The notes beneath the pieces were generated by a model. That model had not been told where the DNA came from. It worked only from the letters and a program-made list of their open reading frames with translations, and ran no database searches. From NCBI RefSeq assembly GCF_000688395.1, contig NZ_JIAG01000013.1, positions 39,505 to 103,504 of the forward strand: a DNA stretch of 64,000 bases, in the 5' to 3' direction. Origin of the DNA: Haematomicrobium sanguinis DSM 21259 (GTDB lineage Bacteria; Actinomycetota; Actinomycetes; Actinomycetales; Micrococcaceae). A program made the position numbers and the translations under genes. Shown here piece after piece: positions 34,700 to 42,807 of this stretch (position 1 is the stretch's first letter; the number at the start of each line of letters is the position of its first letter).

Positions 34700-35165
34700 C
34701 TGGTGGGATGAACGGAGACTAAAAACTTACCCAACGGATACTCCTCGGGACGCGGTGTGTGGGCTCGTGACCCACGTGCGGACGTGTTGCCGAGCAACTG
34801 TGATCACGGTCACTCGATGTGTGGTTTCAGAAAGTCTATAACCATGTGGGGGGTGATCCTGACCATTTTGTGTGTCGTCTTGATAAAGCCTGAACGTTGC
34901 ATCCGGATATGCGTGCGCACCAATGAAAATTCATCGTGGCAGAGCGCCCACCGGTGTTGTAGAATTTCCGCGCTCGCAGCCTCCGCACAGTGCGCTTCCC
35001 CGAAAAATCAAGGAAGTGGCTCCGATCGCTAAAGCGGTTGATATAGTCCAACCAGCGAGCAATGTTGAGAATGTGTAAACTCTCGGCACCGCGCGACGGC
35101 AAAATTTTCGAATAACAATCTGGTTACGCGTAAGAATTATTCGCAATGCCGATTGGCGTGGCGCG
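34700..35165. other. Long intergenic region without convincing genes
   Basis: About 470 bp of lower-GC DNA between oppB and the BASS transporter. Short open frames on both strands lack ribosome sites and family features. TAAAAACT-type direct repeats near 34660 and 34720 are the only pattern seen. It may be the edge of a transferred segment. Confidence 0.4.
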
Positions 35166-35170
35166 CCGAG

Positions 35171-35176
35171 TAGAGT
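35171..35176 (+). promoter_or_regulatory. -10 box of the leaderless BASS gene
   Basis: TAGAGT, six bases before ATG 35183. Confidence 0.5.
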
Positions 35177-35182
35177 ATCCGC

Positions 35183-36190
35183 ATGGCTCCCAATCCGCAC
35201 CCGCCGCACCGCGGCACCATGGAAAAACTGAGTGCCCGCCAACGCAGCGAGGCCAAGACCGAGCGCTCGGCCCGCATTGCCGTCACCATCTTCCCGCTCA
35301 TCATTCTCGGCGCAGGGGTCCTGGCACTCTTTGTCCGCGAACCATTCCAGGCGCTAAGCCCGGCGGTGAACCCGCTCCTTGGCATCATCATGTTCGGCAT
35401 GGGCTTGACACTCACCCCGCGCGACTTCACCGCCATCGGTAAACGCCCGTGGTCGGTCATTGCCGGTGTCATCGCACAGTTCGCCATCATGCCACTACTC
35501 GGGTGGCTCATCGCAGTCGCACTCAGCCTTCCGCCGGCGCTCGCCGTCGGCGTGATCCTTGTCGGATGCTGTCCGGGCGGCACCGCCTCCAACGTTGTCA
35601 CCTACCTGGCGCGCGGCGATGTTGCGCTCTCGGTCGCCATGACCTCGGTCTCCACATTGATCGCCCCGCTCATGACCCCCATCTTGACCCTATGGCTTGC
35701 CGGGCAGTTCATGGCCGTCGACCCGCTCGCCATGGCCCTTTCCATCGTGCAGATTGTCCTGGTCCCGGTCGTCCTGGGCCTTGTGGTGCGCCTCTTCTTG
35801 CCAAAACTCGTCGCCAAGGTCCTTCCCGCCTTGCCGTGGGTTTCGGTCGCTGCGATTGCCGTGGTCGTGGGTATTGTCGTCTCCGCCAGCGCCCAAAGCA
35901 TCCTGACCGCTGGGCTGTTGGTGATCATCGCCGTCGTGCTTCATAACGGAGCCGGTTTGCTCCTGGGTTACCTGACCGGACTTGCCCTCCGGTTGCCGCG
36001 TGCGAGCCGGACCGCGCTCTCGGTGGAGGTGGGGATGCAAAACTCCGGTCTTGCCGCCTCGCTCGCAAAGAGCTATTTCCCCACCCCGGAAACCGCGCTA
36101 CCCGCCGCCGTATTCTCGGTCTGGCATAACATTTCCGGCGCGCTTTTCGCGATGTGGGCGCGCCTGCGCGCGGGCCGCGCCAAAAGTTAA
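35183..36190 (+). CDS. Bile acid:sodium symporter family protein
   Basis: 335-aa secondary carrier of the BASS family with about ten hydrophobic segments after a 30-residue basic N-terminus. Conserved motifs: LGIIMFGMGLTLTPRDF near residue 72, VGCCPGGTASNVVTYLARGD near 130 (Na+ site), and SVEVGMQNSGLAASLA near 280. Bacterial members move organic acids, pantoate and similar molecules with Na+; the substrate here is unknown. An in-frame stretch IIAVVLHN coincides with DNA sharing 18 bases with the CGCCGTCGT repeat at 60802. Confidence 0.85.
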   Translation: MAPNPHPPHRGTMEKLSARQRSEAKTERSARIAVTIFPLIILGAGVLALFVREPFQALSPAVNPLLGIIMFGMGLTLTPRDFTAIGKRPWSVIAGVIAQFAIMPLLGWLIAVALSLPPALAVGVILVGCCPGGTASNVVTYLARGDVALSVAMTSVSTLIAPLMTPILTLWLAGQFMAVDPLAMALSIVQIVLVPVVLGLVVRLFLPKLVAKVLPALPWVSVAAIAVVVGIVVSASAQSILTAGLLVIIAVVLHNGAGLLLGYLTGLALRLPRASRTALSVEVGMQNSGLAASLAKSYFPTPETALPAAVFSVWHNISGALFAMWARLRAGRAKS

Positions 36191-36250
36191 TCTGCTCACC
36201 GTCAGAGCCGGGGAGTAGGCTCGGGGCACCGACTATTGAGGAGGTCCGTG

Positions 36251-36886
36251 ATGGAGAAGATTATTGTTGGCGGCGCGCGAGTGCCCATTACCGCCGCGCC
36301 CTACGCGGCACAGGTGCAGTCCCAAGGCCAATTCATGTGCACCGGCGCAGTCATAGCGCCGGGGTGGGCGTTGAGCGCCAAGCATTGCGCGGGCGAGGAC
36401 ATGTCGGTGCTACTGGGTAGTGCCGAACTCGGCGATGGCGATCTCTACCAGGTGCGTCGGCAAGTGCCGTGGCCCTCGGGTGACTTGCTCCTGCTCGACC
36501 TGGCAACCCAGTGGGACGGCAAGGTCGCCGACCTGGGTTCCACCGAAGTGCCTTTGGGCACCGATGGCAGCATATTCGGCTGGGGGCGCACCACACCGGA
36601 GGGTCCGCCCGCGGCGCACCTGCGCATTGCCGATGTCATTGTCACCGCAAGCGAAACCGATGCCTACGGCGGTGCCGCGTACCGGCTCTCGGGTAGCGAC
36701 GGCCAGGCATGGAAAGGGGACTCCGGCGGGCCGTTCGTAGTGGACGGTGTGGTGCAGGGGATCGCGTCCACGAGCGCAAGCATGGGTAGCGACCCTTACT
36801 CGGATGCCTGGTACACCAAGGTCGCCCCGGCCTACTCCTGGATCCAGTCGGTCATGAACGGGGGTACTACTCGCCCGGATAGTTAA
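36251..36886 (+). CDS. Trypsin-like serine protease without signal peptide
   Basis: 211-aa S1-type protease. The catalytic triad is visible: His in LSAKHCAGED near residue 40, Asp in SGDLLLLDLATQ near 80, and Ser in GDSGGPFVVDG near 160. The protein begins MEKIIVGGARVPIT, so the IVGG sequence that normally marks the N-terminus of the mature, activated enzyme follows almost directly after the start. No signal peptide or propeptide exists, and no alternative upstream start adds one: GAGGAGGT lies 5 nt before ATG 36251. Only two cysteines are present (CTGAV, KHC). Location and activation are therefore unclear. It overlaps the convergent oxidoreductase gene by 20 nt. Confidence 0.75.
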   Translation: MEKIIVGGARVPITAAPYAAQVQSQGQFMCTGAVIAPGWALSAKHCAGEDMSVLLGSAELGDGDLYQVRRQVPWPSGDLLLLDLATQWDGKVADLGSTEVPLGTDGSIFGWGRTTPEGPPAAHLRIADVIVTASETDAYGGAAYRLSGSDGQAWKGDSGGPFVVDGVVQGIASTSASMGSDPYSDAWYTKVAPAYSWIQSVMNGGTTRPDS

Positions 36887-37931
36887 TACCTAATTGCGCG
36901 CGGGCTTCATCGAAGAGGCGCATGATTCCAATGCTCGCCTGCCAGTCCATGACGTCCGACGACGTGTCCCCGGCTTGTATGCGGCGGGTCACCTCGCGCA
37001 GTTCATACGTGTAACCCCGCCCGGTCACCTCGAAGCGTTCGGTCACCGGATCGGCATTGCCGCTTTGGTAGGTGATGGCGGTGGGGTTATGAAGCGGTCC
37101 CTCCGTGGTGCGCAGCCAGCCGCTAGTTCCGCCGACCGTCGCTTGGGCGGGCGTGTGCGCCTGGAGAGTGGAGAGCAGTTGGGCGGTGGAGCCATTCTCA
37201 TAGGAGAGGGTTAGCGTGTTTTGCGCGTCGACGCCGTTGGGCGCCTTGTCCGCCGTGGCGCTGAGCGTGCTGGGAAAGCCGAGGGTGCCAACCGCCCAAT
37301 TGAGCGGATAAATGGTGATGTCCAGTAGCGCGCCGCCGCCGGCCTCGGTCCCCCAGAGCCGGTGGCTGGTGTCGAATTCGGAAGCAAAACCGAGGTTCGC
37401 TTGAACCCAGCGTGGCTCACCGATGGCGCCATCGGCAATGAGATCGAAGGCGCGGGTGATGCCGGGGGTGAAACGAGCCCACAGCCCTTCCATGAGGAAT
37501 AGGTTCTTTTCGCGCGCGAGGTTGACCAGCTCTTCGGCTTGCCGCGCATTGAGGGTGATCGCCTTCTCGACCAGCACATGTTTGCCTGCTTCCAGCAATT
37601 CGCGCACGATCGCAAAATGCTGCGCATGGGGCGTTGCCACGTACGCCACATCAATGTCCGCGTCCGCGGCCAACTGGGCTATCGCCGTCGTGCTTCCCTG
37701 ATCCCAATAGGTGCGCGGCACGTCAAACTCGCGTGCGAATTCCTTCGCGTTGCCTTCTGTGCGGGAGGTGACGGCGAGGATTCGCGCGTCGGGGAGGCGC
37801 TGAAGGTCCCGGCTGACCGAGTGGGCAATGTTGCCGGTGGAGACGACTCCCCAGTTCAGGGTTTCGCCGGTGGCTTCCAGAGGTCGGTCGAGGACGGAGG
37901 CATCGGGGCGGGGGAAAGGGCGTTCGCTCAT
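36867..37931 (-). CDS. Gfo/Idh/MocA-family NAD(P)-dependent oxidoreductase
   Basis: 354-aa dehydrogenase. The N-terminal Rossmann fold reads WGVVSTGNIAHSVSRDLQRL, with a conserved VLVEKAITLNARQAEEL (catalytic EK motif, Lys near residue 122). The C-terminal domain contains GGGALLDITIYPLNWAVG, the family substrate-binding helix. The start is set by TAGGCT six bases before the ATG. It stands alone next to the protease gene; the sugar or polyol substrate is unknown. Confidence 0.82.
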   Translation of the reverse strand: MSERPFPRPDASVLDRPLEATGETLNWGVVSTGNIAHSVSRDLQRLPDARILAVTSRTEGNAKEFAREFDVPRTYWDQGSTTAIAQLAADADIDVAYVATPHAQHFAIVRELLEAGKHVLVEKAITLNARQAEELVNLAREKNLFLMEGLWARFTPGITRAFDLIADGAIGEPRWVQANLGFASEFDTSHRLWGTEAGGGALLDITIYPLNWAVGTLGFPSTLSATADKAPNGVDAQNTLTLSYENGSTAQLLSTLQAHTPAQATVGGTSGWLRTTEGPLHNPTAITYQSGNADPVTERFEVTGRGYTYELREVTRRIQAGDTSSDVMDWQASIGIMRLFDEARAQLGINYPGE

Positions 37932-37937
37932 GCCTCC

Positions 37938-37943
37938 AGCCTA
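37938..37943 (-). promoter_or_regulatory. -10 box of the leaderless oxidoreductase
   Basis: TAGGCT on the minus strand, six bases before the ATG at 37931. Confidence 0.5.
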
Positions 37944-38103
37944 GCCGTGCCAGCCATGCCGAGCGCCGATGCGTTGCCGGTACCGTGCGGCCCAGGCGTG
38001 ATCTCAACCCCAGGCGTCAAGACTACGTTAAGAATTGCCGCCGGGGCGTCAAGGAATCGTAAAAATGGCTAATGCCGGCGTTGGTGGCGGAGTGGAATGG
38101 GAA

Positions 38104-38124
38104 GTGCCCGCAGGGCGCGGGCAC
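38104..38124 (+). promoter_or_regulatory. Hairpin in the kdp leader
   Basis: GTGCCCGC-N5-GCGGGCAC, followed by a smaller CCCCG/CGGGG stem, 33 nt before the first small kdp frame. A possible leader structure; no T-run follows. Confidence 0.35.
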
Positions 38125-38156
38125 CCCGCATCGGGGACACACTTTGGGAGGATCGA

Positions 38157-38240
38157 GTGCTGGACGTGGCTTTTCTGGCCCTGACGCTCGCGGTATTCAC
38201 CGGTCTCTTTGGATTGATCAAGGGGTTGGAGAGACTGTGA
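38157..38240 (+). CDS. 27-aa membrane mini-protein ahead of kdpF
   Basis: GTG 38157, with GGGAGG 6 nt upstream, opens a frame reading [20 protein letters not shown] and then IKGLERL: one hydrophobic helix with a charged end. Its stop overlaps the GTG of kdpF by GTGA, so the two are translationally coupled. Similar tiny frames precede kdpF in other Actinobacteria as I recall them; the role is unknown, perhaps a Kdp-complex accessory helix. Confidence 0.65.
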   Translation: MLDVAFLALTLAVFTGLFGLIKGLERL

Positions 38241-38329
38241 GCGTAGAAAATGTGATTGGCCTGGTGTTGGCCATCGCCGCGCTGATCTATGTCGGCTACG
38301 CGCTGTTGAACCCGGAGCGTTTCTCGTGA
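38237..38329 (+). CDS. kdpF: Potassium-transporting ATPase subunit KdpF
   Basis: 30-aa single-helix peptide [20 protein letters not shown] followed by [10 protein letters not shown], the standard KdpF pattern ending in PE(R/K)F. It stabilises the KdpABC complex in the membrane. It overlaps both neighbours by GTGA. Confidence 0.88.
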   Translation: MSVENVIGLVLAIAALIYVGYALLNPERFS

Positions 38330-39990
38330 ACGCGACCGTGGCCGGAATCCTGCAAATTGTCCTGGTGCTCGCGGCGCTCGCGCTAGTGCACCGACCGCTC
38401 GGCGACTATATCGCCGCCCAGTTCACCTCCGGCAAGGATTTGGCGGTGGAGCGCTGGATCTACCGGTTGTGCGCGGTGGATCCCCGCTCCTCGCAACGCT
38501 GGACGTCCTATGCGCGTTCGCTGCTGACGTTTTCGGTGCTCTCGGTAGTGCTGCTCTATGTGATGCAGCGGCTCCAGTCCTGGTTGCCGTTCTCGGTCGG
38601 GATGCCGCCGGTGGAACCCGATCAGGCGTGGAATACGGCCATTTCCTTTGTCACCAATACCAACTGGCAGTCCTATTCCGGGGAAGCGGCGATGAGCTAT
38701 TTCACCCAGGCCGCCGGGCTTGCCGTGCAAAACTTTGTGTCCGCGGCGGTGGGCATTGTGGTGGCGATCGTGCTGATTCGTGGGATTGCGGCGCGCTCGG
38801 CGCAGGGCTTGGGGAACTTTTGGGTGGACCTGACCCGCACCGTGGTGCGGATTCTTTTGCCACTTTCCCTGGTCTTCGCGGTGGTGCTGATGCTGGGCGG
38901 CGTGATTCAAAACCTGCAGGAACCGCTTGTGGTCACAACCCTCGATGGCGGGACGCAAACCATCCCGGGCGGATTGGTAGCGTCGCAAGAGGTCATCAAG
39001 GAATTAGGCACCAACGGCGGCGGATACTTCAATGCGAACTCTGCGCACCCCTTTGAAAACCCTGCCGCGTGGACGAACCTCGTCGAGATCTTCTTGATTT
39101 TGCTCATCCCCACCGCGCTTCCGCGGACCTTTGGCCGAATGGTTGGCTCTCTCAGGCAGGGTTACGCGGTCATTGCTGCAATGGGGACGCTGTTTGTGCT
39201 TTCGCTGTCTGCGGTCATCCTGTCAGAGTTGGCAAATAATGGTTCGGCCATCGCCGCGGCCGGTGCCGCAATGGAGGGTAAGGAGGTCCGCTTCGGGATC
39301 ATCCCGTCCAGCTTCTTTGCGGTCGCAACCACGCTCACCTCAACCGGTGCGGTGGACTCATTCCATTCGAGTTATTCCGCGCTAGGCGGCGGCGTTTTGG
39401 TGATGAATATGCTGCTCGGCGAGATTGCGCCGGGCGGAGTCGGTTCCGGGCTCTACGGCATGTTGATTATCGCCATCCTGGCGGTGTTCATTGCCGGGCT
39501 CATGGTCGGGCGCACACCTGAGTATATGGGCAAGAAAATCGGGGCCACGCAAATGAAACTGGTTTCGCTCTACATCCTGGTGGTCCCCTTTGTGGTGCTG
39601 GTGGGAACCGGGATTGCGCTCGCGATTCCCGCCACCTGGGATTCCATTCTGAATGCCGGCCCGCACGGTTTGACCGAGGTGCTTTATGCCTTCACGTCCG
39701 CGGGCAATAACAACGGTTCCGCCTTTGCCGGGCTGAGCGCCAATACCCCGTTCTTCAACGTGGCGTTGGGACTAGCCATGGCGATAGGCCGGTTTGTGCC
39801 GATCGTGGTGATCTTGGCGCTCGCCGGGTCGCTTGCCGGGCAAAAGCCGGCACCGGAAACCGTCGGCACGCTACCGACGCACCGTCCGCAATTCGTATCC
39901 GTCATGGTCGGCGTTTCGCTGATCGTCACTCTTCTGACCTTTTTACCCGCGCTCGCGCTGGGTCCGCTCGCCGAAGGACTGAGCTCATAA
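38326..39990 (+). CDS. kdpA: Potassium-transporting ATPase subunit KdpA
   Basis: 554-aa K+-binding and translocating membrane subunit. Pore-loop motifs for selectivity are visible: [17 protein letters not shown] near 225, [11 protein letters not shown] near 340, [14 protein letters not shown] near 365 and [13 protein letters not shown] near 465. The GTG start overlaps kdpF. High-affinity K+ uptake under K+ limitation or osmotic stress is the established role. Confidence 0.95.
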   Translation: MNATVAGILQIVLVLAALALVHRPLGDYIAAQFTSGKDLAVERWIYRLCAVDPRSSQRWTSYARSLLTFSVLSVVLLYVMQRLQSWLPFSVGMPPVEPDQAWNTAISFVTNTNWQSYSGEAAMSYFTQAAGLAVQNFVSAAVGIVVAIVLIRGIAARSAQGLGNFWVDLTRTVVRILLPLSLVFAVVLMLGGVIQNLQEPLVVTTLDGGTQTIPGGLVASQEVIKELGTNGGGYFNANSAHPFENPAAWTNLVEIFLILLIPTALPRTFGRMVGSLRQGYAVIAAMGTLFVLSLSAVILSELANNGSAIAAAGAAMEGKEVRFGIIPSSFFAVATTLTSTGAVDSFHSSYSALGGGVLVMNMLLGEIAPGGVGSGLYGMLIIAILAVFIAGLMVGRTPEYMGKKIGATQMKLVSLYILVVPFVVLVGTGIALAIPATWDSILNAGPHGLTEVLYAFTSAGNNNGSAFAGLSANTPFFNVALGLAMAIGRFVPIVVILALAGSLAGQKPAPETVGTLPTHRPQFVSVMVGVSLIVTLLTFLPALALGPLAEGLSS

Positions 39991-42137
39991 TGGCACTGAC
40001 CACAACATCCCATCCACAAACCGCTGCCGAAGAAACTGCCCCGCACGGCGTACCCGGACGGGAGCCGAAAGCACCGCCTTCGCTGGGTTGGGAGTCCGTG
40101 CGTCACGCGATCCCGCAGGCGTTGCGCAAACTCGACCCGCGGATCATGGTCAAGACCCCGGTCATGTTTCTAGTGGAAGTGGGTGCGTTACTGGTCACGC
40201 TGATGGCCGTGATCACCCCCAGCGTGTTTACCGTGTCGATGGCGGCGTGGCTCTGGCTGACCGTGCTCTTCGCGAATCTGGCCGAGGCCATTGCCGAGGG
40301 ACGCGGCAAGGCGCAAGCGGACACGCTCAAAAAGACCCGTACCACTTCGGTGGCGACGCTCCTCGCCGCGGACGGGCGCACCAAGGAGGTGCCGGCCACC
40401 CAGTTGCGTCCCGGGGACCGGGTGGAAGTTATTGCGGGTCAAGAAATTCCCGGGGACGGCGATGTCATCGAGGGCGCGGCGACAGTGGACGAGTCCGCGG
40501 TCACCGGAGAATCGGCACCGGTGATCCGTGAGTCCGGTGGCGACCGCTCAGCCGTGACCGGAGGCACCAAGGTGCTTTCCGACCGGATTGTCGTACGCAT
40601 CACCAGCGAGCCGGGTAAAACATTTATCGACAAGATGATTGCGCTGGTGGAGGGTGCGGCTCGGCAAAAGACTCCCAATGAGATCGCGCTCGGGATTCTG
40701 TTGCTGGTACTCACGGTGATATTCATTTTGGTGGTCGCCACCGTGCAACCCATGAGCGTGTTTTCCGGTCAGGCGCAGTCGCTCGTGGTGCTGGTCGCGC
40801 TATTGGTGTGCCTCATCCCAACCACGATTGGTGCCCTGCTCTCCGCCATCGGCATCGCCGGTATGGACCGGCTCGTGCAACGCAACGTGTTGGCCATGTC
40901 CGGGCGCGCCGTCGAAGCCGCCGGAGACGTCAACACTCTGCTTCTCGATAAGACCGGGACCATTACCTATGGGGACCGTCAAGCGAGCGAATTGCATCCG
41001 GTGCGCGGGGTGGAACCGGCGGAACTCGCCTGGGCCGCTCAGTTTTCCTCGCTGGCCGATGAGACACCGGAGGGTCGCTCCATTCTTACCCTGGTCGAAG
41101 AGCGGTACGGTTGCCCAGCGGCGCAGGAGCGGGAGTACGCACACGCCGAGTTCATCCCCTTTTCGGCGCAAACCCGGATGAGCGGCATCAATTTCGGCGA
41201 CGGCACCGTCATCGTCAAGGGCGCAGCCAAAGAAGTGATGGCGTGGGTGGAAAACGGTGGGCACACTTCGGGTGAGGAAGGCGGCCAAGGTGACTTTGAC
41301 GCCGTCGTGCATCAGCAGATTCGGGGGATTGCCGAACTGGTGTCGGACGCGGGTGCCACGGCGCTCGCGGTCGCGGAACGGCGCGGCGACTCGGCCCGGC
41401 TGCTCGGCGTGATCGAGCTCAAAGACGTGGTGAAGGACGGGCTACGCGAGCGGTTTACCGAGCTACGCGAGATGGGGATTCGCACGGTGATGATCACCGG
41501 CGACAATGAACGCACGGCCAGGGCGATCGCGGCCGAAGCGGGGGTGGATGATTACCTTGCGGAGGCAACGCCGGAGGACAAGCTCGCGCTGATCCGCAAG
41601 GAACAGGAAGGCGGCAAGCTCGTCGCGATGACCGGGGATGGCACTAATGATGCGCCCGCGCTCGCCCAATCCGACGTCGGGGTCGCCATGAATACCGGGA
41701 CCTCGGCGGCGAAGGAGGCCGGGAACATGGTGGACCTGGACTCCGATCCAACCAAGCTCATCGACATTGTGCAGATAGGCAAGCAGTTGCTTATTACCCG
41801 CGGCGCGCTGACCGCGTTCTCGATCGCGAATGATGTGGCAAAGTATTTCGCCATTATCCCGTCCATGTTTATGGGTATTTTCCCGGGTCTTTCCGCGCTC
41901 AATATCATGGGGCTATCTTCGCCTGCCACGGCAATTCTTTCCGCAGTCATCTTCAATGCGTTGATTATTGTCGCCCTGATTCCGCTGAGCTTGAAAGGTG
42001 TGCGGTACCGGGCGGTGAGCGCCGCTAAACTGCTGTCCCGCAACCTGCTAATTTACGGGCTCGGCGGACTCGTGGCGCCGTTCATTGGCATCAAGCTCAT
42101 CGATATGGTGCTCGCGCTCATTCCTGGTTTGGGATAG
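39990..42137 (+). CDS. kdpB: Potassium-transporting ATPase subunit KdpB
   Basis: 715-aa P-type ATPase. The phosphorylation motif [13 protein letters not shown] is near residue 320, the actuator motif is [14 protein letters not shown], and the hinge is [20 protein letters not shown]. It starts in the kdpA stop (TAATG). An N-terminal extension of about 35 residues before [18 protein letters not shown] is slightly longer than in E. coli. Energises K+ transport through KdpA. Confidence 0.95.
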   Translation: MALTTTSHPQTAAEETAPHGVPGREPKAPPSLGWESVRHAIPQALRKLDPRIMVKTPVMFLVEVGALLVTLMAVITPSVFTVSMAAWLWLTVLFANLAEAIAEGRGKAQADTLKKTRTTSVATLLAADGRTKEVPATQLRPGDRVEVIAGQEIPGDGDVIEGAATVDESAVTGESAPVIRESGGDRSAVTGGTKVLSDRIVVRITSEPGKTFIDKMIALVEGAARQKTPNEIALGILLLVLTVIFILVVATVQPMSVFSGQAQSLVVLVALLVCLIPTTIGALLSAIGIAGMDRLVQRNVLAMSGRAVEAAGDVNTLLLDKTGTITYGDRQASELHPVRGVEPAELAWAAQFSSLADETPEGRSILTLVEERYGCPAAQEREYAHAEFIPFSAQTRMSGINFGDGTVIVKGAAKEVMAWVENGGHTSGEEGGQGDFDAVVHQQIRGIAELVSDAGATALAVAERRGDSARLLGVIELKDVVKDGLRERFTELREMGIRTVMITGDNERTARAIAAEAGVDDYLAEATPEDKLALIRKEQEGGKLVAMTGDGTNDAPALAQSDVGVAMNTGTSAAKEAGNMVDLDSDPTKLIDIVQIGKQLLITRGALTAFSIANDVAKYFAIIPSMFMGIFPGLSALNIMGLSSPATAILSAVIFNALIIVALIPLSLKGVRYRAVSAAKLLSRNLLIYGLGGLVAPFIGIKLIDMVLALIPGLG

Positions 42138-42201
42138 CGGCCCGGGTTGCCACTCTGTCATTGCGAAAAATCCAAGAATTAAAAGAATCAAGGAAGTAAT
42201 C

Positions 42202-42807
42202 ATGGTAAATAAGGTGCCACATCCGTTTTCCAATGCCTCCACCGGATTGCGCATTCTCATCGCGCTCACCCTGTTAGTGGGGATTCTCTACCCGGCCGCT
42301 GTGCTGGCGATCGGGCAAGTGACCAAGGACACGGCGGACGGATCGATCATCCGGGACTCGGCGGGAGAGCCGGTAGGTTCGGCGCTGCTTGGACAGTCTT
42401 TTGACGGGGACGAGTATTTCCAATCCCGGCCCTCGGCGGCGGGGGAGTCCGGGTATGACAGCCTCTCCTCCGGGGCGTCCAATCTTGCCGCAGACTCCAC
42501 CGTGCTCGCCGCCGATATCGCCGAGCGCAAGGCCGAAATCAGCGCGCGCGAGAGTGTTCCACCGGAAACCATCCCAGCGGACGCGCTGACCGCGAGCGCA
42601 TCCGGACTCGATCCGGATATCAGTATCGAGTATGCGCGGTTGCAAGTGCCACGCGTGGCGGAAGCGAACGGGCTGAGTGTGGAGGCGGTGCGTTCCGCGG
42701 TGGCGGAGCAGACGTTGACGCCGGTGTGGGGATTTATCGGTGAGGAGCGGGTGAACGTCTTACGGCTGAACCTGGCGATACAGGAGTTGGCTGGCGCCCG
42801 CCGATGA
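42202..42807 (+). CDS. kdpC: Potassium-transporting ATPase subunit KdpC
   Basis: 201-aa accessory subunit with one N-terminal membrane helix (LRILIALTLLVGILYPAAVL) and an outside domain with the conserved SRPSAAGESGYDSLSSGASN and DPDISIEYARLQVPRVA. ATG 42202 has AAGGAAG 5 nt upstream. The reading frame is open further back to 42085, but that overlaps kdpB and lacks a ribosome site. Overlaps kdpD by ATGA. Confidence 0.93.
   Translation: MVNKVPHPFSNASTGLRILIALTLLVGILYPAAVLAIGQVTKDTADGSIIRDSAGEPVGSALLGQSFDGDEYFQSRPSAAGESGYDSLSSGASNLAADSTVLAADIAERKAEISARESVPPETIPADALTASASGLDPDISIEYARLQVPRVAEANGLSVEAVRSAVAEQTLTPVWGFIGEERVNVLRLNLAIQELAGARR

Noticed and set aside
34757..35102. Overlapping short frames on both strands in the opp/BASS spacer
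   Set aside because: No ribosome sites, no hydrophobic or domain pattern, and Cys/His-rich shadow composition.
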